Shown here piece after piece: positions 26,900 to 34,475 of a stretch of DNA of 34,805 bases (the first letter of the stretch is position 1; the number at the start of each line of letters is the position of its first letter). Source of the DNA: an uncultured Saprospiraceae bacterium. Lineage in GTDB: Bacteria > Bacteroidota > Bacteroidia > Chitinophagales > Saprospiraceae. A model generated the notes under the pieces. That model saw only the letters and a program-made list of their open reading frames with translations, searched no databases and was not told where the DNA came from. The stretch lies in NCBI GenBank assembly GCA_938010785.1, contig CALLVC010000006.1, positions 1-34,805 of the forward strand. The letters run 5' to 3'. The position numbers and the translations under genes were made by a program.

Positions 26900-26925
26900 G
26901 GTCTACCTATGTTTTGTGCCTACCT

Positions 26926-26945
26926 AGGTTAAGTACCTACGGCAC
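26926..26945. repeat. Short hairpin with dispersed GTACCTACGGCAC word
   Basis: TAGGT/ACCTA and GTGCC/GGCAC (about 26916-26945) form a hairpin just upstream of the dynamin gene. Its right half GTACCTACGGCAC (26933-26945) recurs exactly at 31556-31568 and in reverse complement near 31445, so it belongs to a repeat family in this window. Confidence 0.5.
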
Positions 26946-27018
26946 TTTAAAATTTTTATTAAGAAAATTACTAAAGTCATTTATATACATCTCAATAGAC
27001 GAAAGAAAACGGAAAAAG

Positions 27019-27669
27019 TCATGCTTGTCTTAAAGATGTTTCCAAAATACTTAGCGTCTCTGGCCCTTTGCAAAAAATTAGGTCCAAGATACTTAAATTT
27101 GATAAATATCCATTTTTTTCTGCGAAAACCTGCTGATATGGAATATTTTGGTAGGTCTTATCTGATGCCCCATCGCCTGTTTTTGGCGTTATTTTGTTTC
27201 TAAAATCACAAATACCATCGAATGGTTCGGTCAAATAGTTTTGAGATAACTGGATGGAAGGCTTAAAGTCTAAAACAAAAAACAATGCATTCAAAACCTT
27301 TAAATTATGCTCAAATAAAAAAGGCGTTTGGTCTTCAAATAAAGGCCGAAAATCATCTACATAATATTCAAAAAAAGGTGCATTCCCATAAGCTGAACAA
27401 ATAGCCGTCCATTGTTTAGTTTGCCAATTTTCCTCATAACTTATCCGCACTTCTCGAATTGACTGCTGCTGATTTTTACCCTTTTCTAATGGTACAGACA
27501 AGCGTAATAAACCATTTGCCGTAGCAATATGTGCTCTATTTCGATAACTTCTTTTTACATAATTTTCATGCTGTTCCAAAATGAGACTTGGATGCAAAAA
27601 GAACTTTGAAAAGTACTGGATGGTAGGGAAATAATGAAGTTCCAATAATATCGGTACGCTTGTATTCAT
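27019..27669 (-). CDS. WbqC-like family protein
   Basis: A 216-residue protein of the WbqC family, which is found in polysaccharide and other biosynthesis loci; its biochemical role is unsettled. Seen here: LELHYFPTIQYFSKFF near the start, YRNRAHIATANGLLRLSVPLEKG and VRISYEENWQTKQWTAI, the conserved core of the family, and a middle DDFRPLFEDQT. The ORF track starts at 27783, but its first 38 residues come from low-complexity GC-rich repeat DNA. ATG at 27669 begins MNTSVPILLELHYFP, the natural N-terminus, and a TATCTTTG box lies 5 bases ahead of it. The product is cytoplasmic, with no signal peptide. It lies between the exonuclease and the dynamin gene on the same strand, without tight overlap. 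Confidence 0.82.
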   Translation of the reverse strand: MNTSVPILLELHYFPTIQYFSKFFLHPSLILEQHENYVKRSYRNRAHIATANGLLRLSVPLEKGKNQQQSIREVRISYEENWQTKQWTAICSAYGNAPFFEYYVDDFRPLFEDQTPFLFEHNLKVLNALFFVLDFKPSIQLSQNYLTEPFDGICDFRNKITPKTGDGASDKTYQNIPYQQVFAEKNGYLSNLSILDLIFCKGPETLSILETSLRQA

Positions 27670-27673
27670 ACCG

Positions 27674-27681
27674 CAAAGATA
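27674..27681 (-). promoter_or_regulatory. Putative -7 promoter element, leaderless WbqC-like mRNA
   Basis: Read on the minus strand this is TATCTTTG, a full match to TAnnTTTG, 5 bases from the ATG at 27669. A start site at or next to the ATG would make the mRNA leaderless, and it supports the short start choice. Confidence 0.55.
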
Positions 27682-27711
27682 GGTGGGCAGGTGGAAAGGT
27701 GGAAGGGTTAG

Positions 27712-27860
27712 GAGGCGGAAAGGCGGATAGGCTGAGGGGCGGAAAGGCAAGCGAGCAAAATATAGATTATTGAACAGTCTCAAACTACTCCAAAACGTTC
27801 TTCAAATTCTCTTACAAGATTTCGTTAAATTGCCCCTCAGCCCTTCTGCCTTTCCGCCTC
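27712..27860. repeat. Inverted repeat of GC-rich GGCGGAAAGG words
   Basis: The 29-base arms at 27712-27740 (core GAGGCGGAAAGGC) and 27832-27860 are reverse complements at about 26 positions. The left side continues as degenerate AGGTGGAAAGGTGG repeats (27680-27720). Similar words (GGCTGAAAGGTA) occur at 34134-34166. These are probably dispersed repeat remnants. Confidence 0.6.
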
Positions 27861-27869
27861 TCTGCCTTC

Positions 27870-28637
27870 TTAAAGCGCCTCAAAATCCGTCGCAGAAGAA
27901 GTTTTTTCTTCTGGAATCAAATCCATTCGCTTATATTTCATAAATAAATTTATCGTTGCTAAAACATCTTTCTCACAGTAGGTGGTTATCCGTTTTAAAT
28001 CATCCTCTTCCCAAAATACCCGACCGACTTCGCTTCCATCTATATCATCCTTCGGTGTGGGGAATCCAAAAACTGCTGCTAATAAACTCAAGGAGGTGTA
28101 GTGCTTATAATCGCCAAATTTCCACAGCGTTAGTGTATCTAGAAAATGCTTGGTTTCCCAAGGTTTTTTACCTGCTATATCTAATGAATTTGGTAGCGGC
28201 AATTGATTGATTAACAACCTTCTACAAATGTAAGGCATATCAAATTCCTTGATATTATGACCACAGAAATACGACTTGGCAGGATTATTATAATATTGCT
28301 CTACCAAACCCGAAAATTCCTGTAGTAGTTTCTTCTCATCTCGGTCTGCAAAAGATTTTAGTCGAATATGCCAATCTCCTTTTTCAGAACTTTTTACCAG
28401 AAATCCAACCGAAATACACACAATTTTTCCAAACTCTGCAAAGATGCCTGCTTTATCTGTGTAAGCTAAGGCAGCTTCTTCCTCTGTAATTTCCTCATCA
28501 TATTTCTTTAAAATACCTCGACATTTCAGTTTCCAGAATTTTTTTAGATTTTCATCTAAATCTTTGTAATCTTTTGTGGTGGAAACACATTCTATATCCA
28601 AGAATAGTATACTCCCTAAATTAACATTATTCAGCAT
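27870..28637 (-). CDS. PolB-like 3'-5' exonuclease (DEDD family)
   Basis: A 255-residue stand-alone exonuclease related to the proofreading domain of family B DNA polymerases. The DEDD residues are visible: D14 and E16 in LFLDIECVS, D133 in CGHNIKEFDMPY, and the YxxxD motif Y220-CEK-D224 in TTYCEKDVLAT; HFLDTLTLWKFGD (about 164-176) is the expected segment between. Its acceptor may be DNA or RNA ends; the in vivo job is not known. No polymerase domain is attached. The gene lies 201 bases upstream of the WbqC start on the same strand. Its own upstream region has no clear TAnnTTTG box. Confidence 0.86.
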   Translation of the reverse strand: MLNNVNLGSILFLDIECVSTTKDYKDLDENLKKFWKLKCRGILKKYDEEITEEEAALAYTDKAGIFAEFGKIVCISVGFLVKSSEKGDWHIRLKSFADRDEKKLLQEFSGLVEQYYNNPAKSYFCGHNIKEFDMPYICRRLLINQLPLPNSLDIAGKKPWETKHFLDTLTLWKFGDYKHYTSLSLLAAVFGFPTPKDDIDGSEVGRVFWEEDDLKRITTYCEKDVLATINLFMKYKRMDLIPEEKTSSATDFEAL

Positions 28638-28699
28638 TTTACGCGTTTTTAAATAGTGGATAGTTTTCAGTCATAGTATTAAACTAAGGTGCTAAATTA

Positions 28700-28859
28700 A
28701 GAGTATGTCTAAATTTCCATGATTGAGCGAGAGTGAGGAAATTTTATTTTGTACTAGGCAAAAATTTTTAGCATCCTCTTTGGCTGGTCAAAATTTTTAA
28801 CGACGTACAAAACAAAATTTGCCGCTCGCAGCCAATTGATGGAATTTTAGACATACTCT
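28700..28859. repeat. 160 bp long inverted repeat (MITE-like)
   Basis: The ends AGAGTATGTCTAAA...CCAT (28700-28720) and 28839-28859 match as reverse complements at 20 of 21 positions. Further in, AAATTTTATTTTGTAC (28739-28754) matches 28805-28820 at 15 of 16 positions, and AAAATTTTT is present on both sides of the centre. There is no ORF and no visible target duplication. Confidence 0.8.
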
Positions 28860-29022
28860 AAAAATATTACTTAGTTTTTAACAGACTACAAATCATCCTA
28901 CAATGTAGTAATAAAATTTTCTTTCTGGGTAACTTAGGTGTGTTTAATAAAGAATCGACGAATATAAAGGGGCTATTAATAAGGTGTATTATTCTGAAAA
29001 GTGTATCTTCATAAAATAGCAA

Positions 29023-29101
29023 CCGAGTTGGACAAAAGAAATATCATTGATATACAATCTGGGTTAATGTTTTTTTTCGTTCCTTTTATTGTCCAACTCG
29101 G
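29023..29101. repeat. 12 bp inverted repeat with CCGAGTTGGACA arms
   Basis: CCGAGTTGGACA (29023-29034) and TGTCCAACTCGG (29090-29101) are perfect complements, extended by AAAAG/CTTTT across the loop. It lies 136 bases before the promoter-like box of the coiled-coil gene. It may be a repeat element or a regulatory structure. Confidence 0.6.
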
Positions 29102-29208
29102 GCTGAATCACAATCTCAAGGCAAATATAAAACTATTTTGATAACAAAACAAATAAAAACAATATTTTGATTACATTATTTTGTATAAAAATCAAATTTA
29201 GACAATAA

Positions 29209-29244
29209 TTTGCCTTTTCGATTCGCTAATATAACCTAACTTTG
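29209..29244 (+). promoter_or_regulatory. Putative promoter (-33/-7) for the coiled-coil gene
   Basis: TTTG at 29209-29212 and TAACTTTG at 29237-29244 fit the Bacteroidota TTTG / TAnnTTTG pair, with a 24-base gap that is slightly wider than usual. The leader of about 140 bases begins with a hairpin (29248-29283) in which TTCGAT pairs with ATCGAA and TCCTTC with GAAGGA. Confidence 0.5.
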
Positions 29245-29390
29245 CGCTTCGATTTTTCCTTCCTTCTAGTCGAAGGAATCGAACTTTTAAAAAACCTGTA
29301 AACTACACAGATTATTAATACACTTGGTTGTTGGTTAAAATGATATACACCTCCCAACTTATTAATTCAATCTATTTAAATTAAACAAAA

Positions 29391-30371
29391 ATGAGTAGTA
29401 GTAATTCAAAATCAAACTTATTCGCCATCGCTATGATTGCTGTTTTAGCACTTTTGGGATTGAGTGGATACTTATTCTATGCTAATCAGGAACTTAAGCA
29501 ATCTTCTGAAAAAATGGCACAGGATATTAACCAAAAGACCATCATTTATGATGAACTGAACGATACCTACAATGAAGCAGTTACCGAATTAGACGAAATG
29601 AAAGGTAACAATGAAGAGTTGAATGCTTTGATTGAAAAGCAAAAAGATGAGTTAAAAGCTAAGAAAAATCAGATTAGTCGTTTACTTCGTACTAGAAATG
29701 ATTTTGATAAGGCTAAAACCGAAATGAGTGAAATGCGACTTCAGTTAGACCAATATGTGGCAGAGGTAAACGAGTTAAAAGCGCAGAATGAAGAATTAAT
29801 GGCACAAAATACTGATTTGGGTAACCAAAATAAATCACTTCAAGCTGATTTAACTGCTAAATCATCTCAAGCAGAAGAATTGGAAACCGTTCGTGCGCAA
29901 TTAGTTTCTGAGAAACAAGATTTGACGGAGAAAAATACCATGTTGGACAAGAAAGTCAATATTGCTTCTGTAATTAAAGTGGCAGATGTAACGGCTACTG
30001 GTTGGAAAATTCGTAACAATGGTAAAGCTGCTAAGAAAAAATATGCTAAAAACGTAGACCGCTTAGAGCTTTGTTTTAATACTTCTGAAAACTTAGTAAC
30101 GGACCCAGGTGAAGAGGATTTCAAAATCCGTATCATCAATCCTTTAGGAGAAACTTTAGCGATTGAAGAAATGGGTTCTGGTGTAATGACAGATGCATCA
30201 ACTAAAGAACAAGTTAGATATACTCAATCACAAACCGTTGATTATCAAAATGAAAGTGGCCAGATTTGTATGAACTGGGAACCTTCTACTGGTTTTGATA
30301 AAGGCTTGTACGCTGTTGAAATTTATAACAAAGGATATATCGCAGGAAGAGGAGAGTTTAGATTGAAGTAA
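29391..30371 (+). CDS. Membrane-anchored coiled-coil protein of unknown function
   Basis: A 326-residue protein. Residues about 10-30 are one hydrophobic transmembrane segment (FAIAMIAVLALLGLSGYLFY), not followed by a cleavage site, so the protein should be anchored with its bulk in the periplasm. Residues 33-190 are a long coiled coil, with heptads such as MRLQLDQYVAEVNELKAQ and NEELMAQNTDLGNQ. Residues about 195-326 form a beta-rich C-terminal domain (VADVTATGWKIRNNG, DRLELCFNTSEN, FKIRIINPLGETLA, GLYAVEIYNKGYIAGRGEF) that looks like an immunoglobulin-type fold. I recognise no named family. It has its own promoter and strong terminator, which suggests steady independent expression. Confidence 0.72.
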   Translation: MSSSNSKSNLFAIAMIAVLALLGLSGYLFYANQELKQSSEKMAQDINQKTIIYDELNDTYNEAVTELDEMKGNNEELNALIEKQKDELKAKKNQISRLLRTRNDFDKAKTEMSEMRLQLDQYVAEVNELKAQNEELMAQNTDLGNQNKSLQADLTAKSSQAEELETVRAQLVSEKQDLTEKNTMLDKKVNIASVIKVADVTATGWKIRNNGKAAKKKYAKNVDRLELCFNTSENLVTDPGEEDFKIRIINPLGETLAIEEMGSGVMTDASTKEQVRYTQSQTVDYQNESGQICMNWEPSTGFDKGLYAVEIYNKGYIAGRGEFRLK

Positions 30372-30390
30372 TTTTTTCTTTTCTGATAGG

Positions 30391-30425
30391 AAAAGCCCGA
30401 AGTATTGTTTACTTCGGGCTTTTTT
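30391..30425 (+). terminator. Intrinsic terminator after the coiled-coil gene
   Basis: AAAAGCCCGAAGTA (30391-30404) and TACTTCGGGCTTTT (30410-30423) form a 14 bp stem with a 5-base loop and a T6 tail. Confidence 0.93.
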
Positions 30426-30611
30426 ATTTGTTCCAATTATAGGTTCTATAAATAACAATCTACGTAAAAAACATAAATAAATTTTAATCAATTAATCTGT
30501 TAGAAAGATAAGGTTTTTAAACCCGTTAAATTGAATAAATTTTTGGAAAAAAATAAGAACATTCCATCAAGGAAAAGATAATTTTTAATTTTTCCGAATT
30601 CATCATTTCTA

Positions 30612-30627
30612 CCTGTCGGTAGACAGG
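30612..30627. repeat. CCTGTC-type short palindrome, copy 2
   Basis: CCTGTC (30612-30617) pairs with GACAGG (30622-30627) around a GGTA loop. It is related to the palindromes at 5394 and 34436. Confidence 0.6.
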
Positions 30628-30665
30628 CATCATTTATAGTTCATCATTAAAAAAATAAATACTCT

Positions 30666-31325
30666 ATGTCAACTTACCCAATCGACGATAAAAATAAAGT
30701 CAAAAGAATCCCTAAAAGAGGGCATTATGATGAAGCTACTATCCACGAAATTCTCGACGCTGGCTTCCTATGTCATATGGGATTCACCCACCATGATATG
30801 CCTTTTGTCATCCCGACTTCTTATGGCAGAGAAGGCAATAAAATTTATTTGCACGGCGCTACGACAAGCCGAATGATGGTCAATATGGAAAAAGGATTAC
30901 CTATCTGCCTGACCGTTACGCATTTGGATGGTTTGGTATTGGCAAGGTCTGCTTTTCATCACTCTATGAATTATCGGTCAGCTGTTTGTTTTGGAACGGC
31001 GAAGAAAGTGGAAGGGGAAGAAAAACTACATGCTTTGAAGGTAATTTCTGACCAAATTTTAAAAGACCGTTGGGAAGAAAGTAGACAACCTTTACCAAAA
31101 GAATTAAAGGCGACTACCGTACTTTGTATGACTATTGACCAAGCTTCCGCAAAAATTCGGACAGGCCCTCCTGGGGACGATAAACCTGATTATGCTTTGC
31201 CTATTTGGGCAGGCGTAGTACCCTGTAAACAAGTATGGGGCGAACCAGAATCAGACCCCGTATTGACGGAAGGAATTGAGGTCGCAGAAAGTGCAAAGGC
31301 TTTGTATGAAAACACTAATCGGTAG
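30666..31325 (+). CDS. Pyridoxamine 5'-phosphate oxidase-like flavin-nucleotide-binding protein
   Basis: A 219-residue protein of the split-barrel PNPOx-like family, the same group as NimA-type flavin-binding proteins. It shows KRGHYDEATIHEILDAGFLCHMGF, FVIPTSYGREGNKIYLHGA with SRMM after it, then the VTHLDGLVLARSAFHHSMNYRSAVCFGTA block split by short gaps, and the C-terminal WAGVVPCKQVWGEPESDP. FMN or heme binding is expected, but no residue is proof of substrate. No signal peptide, so it is cytoplasmic. The terminator of the coiled-coil gene precedes it and a repeat-filled tract follows. Confidence 0.84.
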   Translation: MSTYPIDDKNKVKRIPKRGHYDEATIHEILDAGFLCHMGFTHHDMPFVIPTSYGREGNKIYLHGATTSRMMVNMEKGLPICLTVTHLDGLVLARSAFHHSMNYRSAVCFGTAKKVEGEEKLHALKVISDQILKDRWEESRQPLPKELKATTVLCMTIDQASAKIRTGPPGDDKPDYALPIWAGVVPCKQVWGEPESDPVLTEGIEVAESAKALYENTNR

Positions 31326-31329
31326 CACT

Positions 31330-31529
31330 CGAGATAGCTATCGAAATCAGCCTGTTGGGTTCAACGACCTTTAGGTCGAGGTTCATAGAAATGTAAAGTC
31401 TAAAGACCTACCATATGCACAAATGGGGAACTGCCAAAAAAGATGCCGTAGGTATCAAATATGGGTAAAATAATACTAAAGAAAATTCCTTCCTTCTAAT
31501 CGTGCCGTACCCCGATAGCTATCGTGGGG
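31330..31529. repeat. GATAGCTATC palindrome family, two copies
   Basis: CGAGATAGCTATCG (31330-31343) and CCCCGATAGCTATCGTGGGG (31510-31529) share a perfect GATAGCTATC core. I recall this palindrome recurring in other Bacteroidota intergenic DNA; in this window only these two copies were found. Confidence 0.6.
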
Positions 31530-31628
31530 AAACGTGGGTTTGAACGCCATGTTTTGTACCTACGGCACAAATGTCAATCGTTGATACCCTTTGACTACCC
31601 ATTTTCGGTACCTAAAGGCACCTTTTTT
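31436..31628. repeat. 193 bp MITE-like element with about 32 bp inverted ends
   Basis: The left end starts AAAAAAGATGCCGTAGGTAT (31436-31467) and the right end (31596-31628) is its imperfect reverse complement, with matching AAAAAAG, TGCC, AGGTA and ATGGGTA blocks and one or two indels. The interior holds GTACCTACGGCAC (31556-31568) and the second GATAGCTATC palindrome. No ORF. Confidence 0.6.
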
Positions 31629-31705
31629 AAGCAATTAGCCAAATGTGTGCAACAGTAGGTTTAAAGAATTTGGAACTCGACAGACTACAGTAGGTTCGAC
31701 CAACA

Positions 31706-31745
31706 AAAAAGGGTTGACTTTCCAATAAGAAAAGTCAACCCTTTT
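31706..31745. terminator. Terminator between convergent genes
   Basis: AAAAGGGTTGACTTT (about 31707-31721) and AAAGTCAACCCTTTT (31731-31745) form a 15 bp stem with a 9-base loop. T and A runs at both ends fit bidirectional use. Confidence 0.88.
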
Positions 31746-31860
31746 AAACGAATTCATCGTTTATCGTTTCCCCTCCCACCCGCTTTGCGGTTCTCTCGCT
31801 TGAAAGCCCACAGGACTTTCACCCTGCGGGGTCGCTCGTTCATCATTCATCGTTAAAAAA

Positions 31861-34104
31861 CTACTCCAAATAAATTTTCATATCAGGAATAACAATTTCG
31901 TTTTTCTCCATTTTATTCAATTTACGCAATAACTCGATTGGTAAATTATACTTATTGGCAATGGTTGCCATTGTTTCATTTTCTTGGACCGTGTGTACTT
32001 TACGATTATTTCTATAGCTAATGGTATTATCTCCCCGCTTCGTATTATTCAAAACACTTTCTGTCTCATAGTCATAAGGTACAGGAACAGGTACATACTC
32101 TGTGCTTCTTTCTGTAGTAGTGGAACCTCCCTTTTCAGTCATTGCTCCTGCATTGGCATTCCCTGCGTTTCCTCCTCCATTAGCATTAATACTAGCATCA
32201 TCAAAACTTCCACTTCCAAGACCACTTGGCTCTTCCTCTGCCTCTATACGCACATTATTTGCACCATTATAAGTATTGGAACTAGTAGGCCCTACTCCAT
32301 CCGCAGGACATAAACAATTTCCTGTTCGTAAGACTTGCCCAATTCGAATGTTGTTATTATCCCCCAATCCATTAATATCTTTGAATCGGTCTAAGGTAAA
32401 TCCATAGGTCTTTGCTAAACTAGTTAAAGTTTCTCCTTTTTGGACTACATGATATTCAATACCAGAGTTCCACATTTTTCCAGTTGGCTTATTGTTGGCC
32501 ACAGTAGCAACACCTCCTTTTGGGGTATTTACATTAGTGGCTACAGGAGGTTGCGTATTGGCTAAAACTTTATTGTTACCGCTTGGAGCATTGGTATAAC
32601 TAGCGCCCATGTCTTCGCTAGGAATCGTGTATGATTCTCCTTTTGGCGTATCTTTACTTGGATTATTAATCGCAGCAATGACCGTCTCAGGAGTTTTAAT
32701 GTATAAACTAGAACATGGCTTAATCTTATCCTGCTTTCCCAATTTATTCCATTTTTGAATTTGGTCCACCGTTAATCCATTTGCTTTCGCAATGCTGTAA
32801 AGGGTTTCTCCTTTTTGCACAATGTGTACGCCATCGTATGCTAACTTATCGCAAGTATCTGCTGGTTTAGTTGCTTTTTTTGCCACCGTAGCAGTTGCTG
32901 GAGTTGGTATATTTTCTGGTACTGCATTCTTATAAATAATAGCTGCCCCTTTTGCAGTTAAGTCTGCTGTTGGTGTATTATCCGCTACTGAGTTGGGCGG
33001 TAATACGTACAAACTCTGACAAGGATGAATTAAATCTTCATTCTCCAATTTATTCCAATCTCTCAACTGCTTCACCGTCAAATTATATTGTCTAGCAATA
33101 CTATGTAAGGTTTGACTAGTTTGTACAATGTGTACTCCTTGATAAGACAAATTGGTACAATCAACACCTTTAGGACGGAAAGTTGCTTCTACTTTTGGTT
33201 CATCATATTCATAAATTAAATCACTTCCTGCTGGTCGATATTCAACCGCTGGCGCTTCGTAAGCCACAGGAAAAATAACTTCTGCTGGTTGATTACGAGG
33301 AGCAGGGGCTGGTTTGTTGGTCGTTGCTGGTTGAAATACCGCTTCTTCCTTTACTGGTTCATACTTCACAGCTAACTCAGCTCGACCACCATTGCAAATA
33401 TTGTCCATATATTCTGCTAATGGGGTATTATTAATTTTGACCAATCGCAAAATATTGCTTTCTGCATCCGCTTGATTGACTCCTGTTTTTTCCTCCACCA
33501 CGCCAATGCCTGGCACGAAGGTCATATCCGTATATGGCTTACAAGTTTCTAAAGGTATTTTTTTGATAATATAGGCATCTGAACAAACTTGTTTTTCTGA
33601 GCCTATGAAATATACCTTAGTTGTAGAATTACTCCCTGCCAGATTATTTTCCATCACGCCTATATCACTTGCCGCATAAGACATATCAAATTGATTGCCG
33701 CGCATGGAAAAATTCTTTGGACTATCTTTTATATACGTAGCTAAGTGTACAGGAGAAACGATATAATTGCTCCCTACTTTACGTACTATATACACCTTAT
33801 CTTTTCTAGAATTGATGGAATTTGCCAACAAATCATCGACTTTTACTTTGCCACAAGTTTTTGTTCCTTTCGGCGCTCTTTTGACTTGCTTAATGCTTTC
33901 TACTCCGATTTCCATGACAATTCGCTCCGAGTCATTCGCTCGCAAACTGTAGGAAATCAATCCGTTACCAGCCATATTGCCATTCAGTCGGTATTCCAAT
34001 CGGTCCATGCAAGCGGCATCGTATCGTATATAGATGTTCTTTGAAAAAAGTGAAAGAGTGCCAAAAATGGCTAAAAGGGTAATTAAACTACTTTTAATAT
34101 TCAT
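31861..34104 (-). CDS. Secreted protein with four LysM domains and an unusual N-terminal domain
   Basis: A 747-residue exported protein. Residues 1-21 are a signal peptide. About 22-240 form a Cys-containing domain I do not recognise (IYIRYDAACMDRLEYRL; RIVMEIGVESIKQ; KVYFIGSEKQVCSDAYII). Four LysM peptidoglycan- or glycan-binding domains follow: 324-367, 426-469, 551-593 and 703-746, with Pro/Thr/Asn-rich linkers between. In LysM 1 and 2, cysteines lie exactly 46 residues apart around the domain (C316/C362 and C418/C464), a likely disulfide clamp. There is no catalytic domain, so a structural or targeting role on the cell wall is likely. The last residues end in the fourth LysM. A TAnnTTTG box is visible upstream at 34170-34177. 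Confidence 0.86.
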   Translation of the reverse strand: MNIKSSLITLLAIFGTLSLFSKNIYIRYDAACMDRLEYRLNGNMAGNGLISYSLRANDSERIVMEIGVESIKQVKRAPKGTKTCGKVKVDDLLANSINSRKDKVYIVRKVGSNYIVSPVHLATYIKDSPKNFSMRGNQFDMSYAASDIGVMENNLAGSNSTTKVYFIGSEKQVCSDAYIIKKIPLETCKPYTDMTFVPGIGVVEEKTGVNQADAESNILRLVKINNTPLAEYMDNICNGGRAELAVKYEPVKEEAVFQPATTNKPAPAPRNQPAEVIFPVAYEAPAVEYRPAGSDLIYEYDEPKVEATFRPKGVDCTNLSYQGVHIVQTSQTLHSIARQYNLTVKQLRDWNKLENEDLIHPCQSLYVLPPNSVADNTPTADLTAKGAAIIYKNAVPENIPTPATATVAKKATKPADTCDKLAYDGVHIVQKGETLYSIAKANGLTVDQIQKWNKLGKQDKIKPCSSLYIKTPETVIAAINNPSKDTPKGESYTIPSEDMGASYTNAPSGNNKVLANTQPPVATNVNTPKGGVATVANNKPTGKMWNSGIEYHVVQKGETLTSLAKTYGFTLDRFKDINGLGDNNNIRIGQVLRTGNCLCPADGVGPTSSNTYNGANNVRIEAEEEPSGLGSGSFDDASINANGGGNAGNANAGAMTEKGGSTTTERSTEYVPVPVPYDYETESVLNNTKRGDNTISYRNNRKVHTVQENETMATIANKYNLPIELLRKLNKMEKNEIVIPDMKIYLE

Positions 34105-34169
34105 CGATGTGTTTTTTGTGTAACAACGGTTTGAAGGCTGAAAGGTAAAGGGGCTGAAAGGTAGAGTCG

Positions 34170-34177
34170 CAAAATTA
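34170..34177 (-). promoter_or_regulatory. Putative -7 promoter element for the LysM gene
   Basis: Read on the minus strand it is TAATTTTG followed by C, matching TAnnTTTG, 65 bases before the start codon. The -33 element is unclear. Confidence 0.5.
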
Positions 34178-34435
34178 TACCATTATTTAAACTCTAAATT
34201 TTTAACACCCGTTTATACTCCTTTTTTAGACGTCACTTCCGTTGAAAAGTCTCTCATATTAATGACGACAAGGTACGACAATTTAGTATTTGAACCAACG
34301 ATTTTTTAAAAGATTCTATTATAATGGACTTATAAGTGGCAGATTTACAGGAGGTAAAGGTGGAATTGGTAATTTATTATTGAGAATGGGTGTTTTTTGC
34401 TAGATAGGTTTTTGTTTTGTTCATATTTTTTGAAA

Positions 34436-34457
34436 CCTGCCTATGCCGGCAGCAGGC
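34436..34457. repeat. CCTGCC-type short palindrome, copy 3
   Basis: CCTGCC(TAT)GCCGGCAG with a following CAGGC folds on itself and resembles the palindromes at 5394-5414 and 30612-30627. It directly precedes the structured region below. Confidence 0.5.
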
Positions 34458-34475
34458 ACAATTAGGTACAAAGAA

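Larger units (their letters stand above)
28638..29390. other. 753 bp intergenic region with palindromes and a promoter
   Basis: It has no ORF. It contains a 160 bp palindrome (28700-28859), a 12 bp inverted repeat (29023-29101) and, near the right end, promoter-like boxes and a leader hairpin for the coiled-coil gene. Confidence 0.6.
31326..31860. other. Repeat-rich intergenic region between convergent genes
   Basis: These 535 bases contain GATAGCTATC palindromes (31330-31343, 31510-31529), CGACCT/AGGTCG (31365-31378), a MITE-like inverted repeat (31436-31628), a terminator (31706-31745) and a GC-rich block with CCCGC/GCGG and GAAAG/CTTTC palindromes (about 31788-31837). No ORF. Confidence 0.6.

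Noticed and set aside
31984-32313. 109-codon + strand ORF inside the LysM gene
   Set aside because: Antisense shadow of a clearly coding frame with LysM domains; the product is low-complexity Ser/Ile/Thr.
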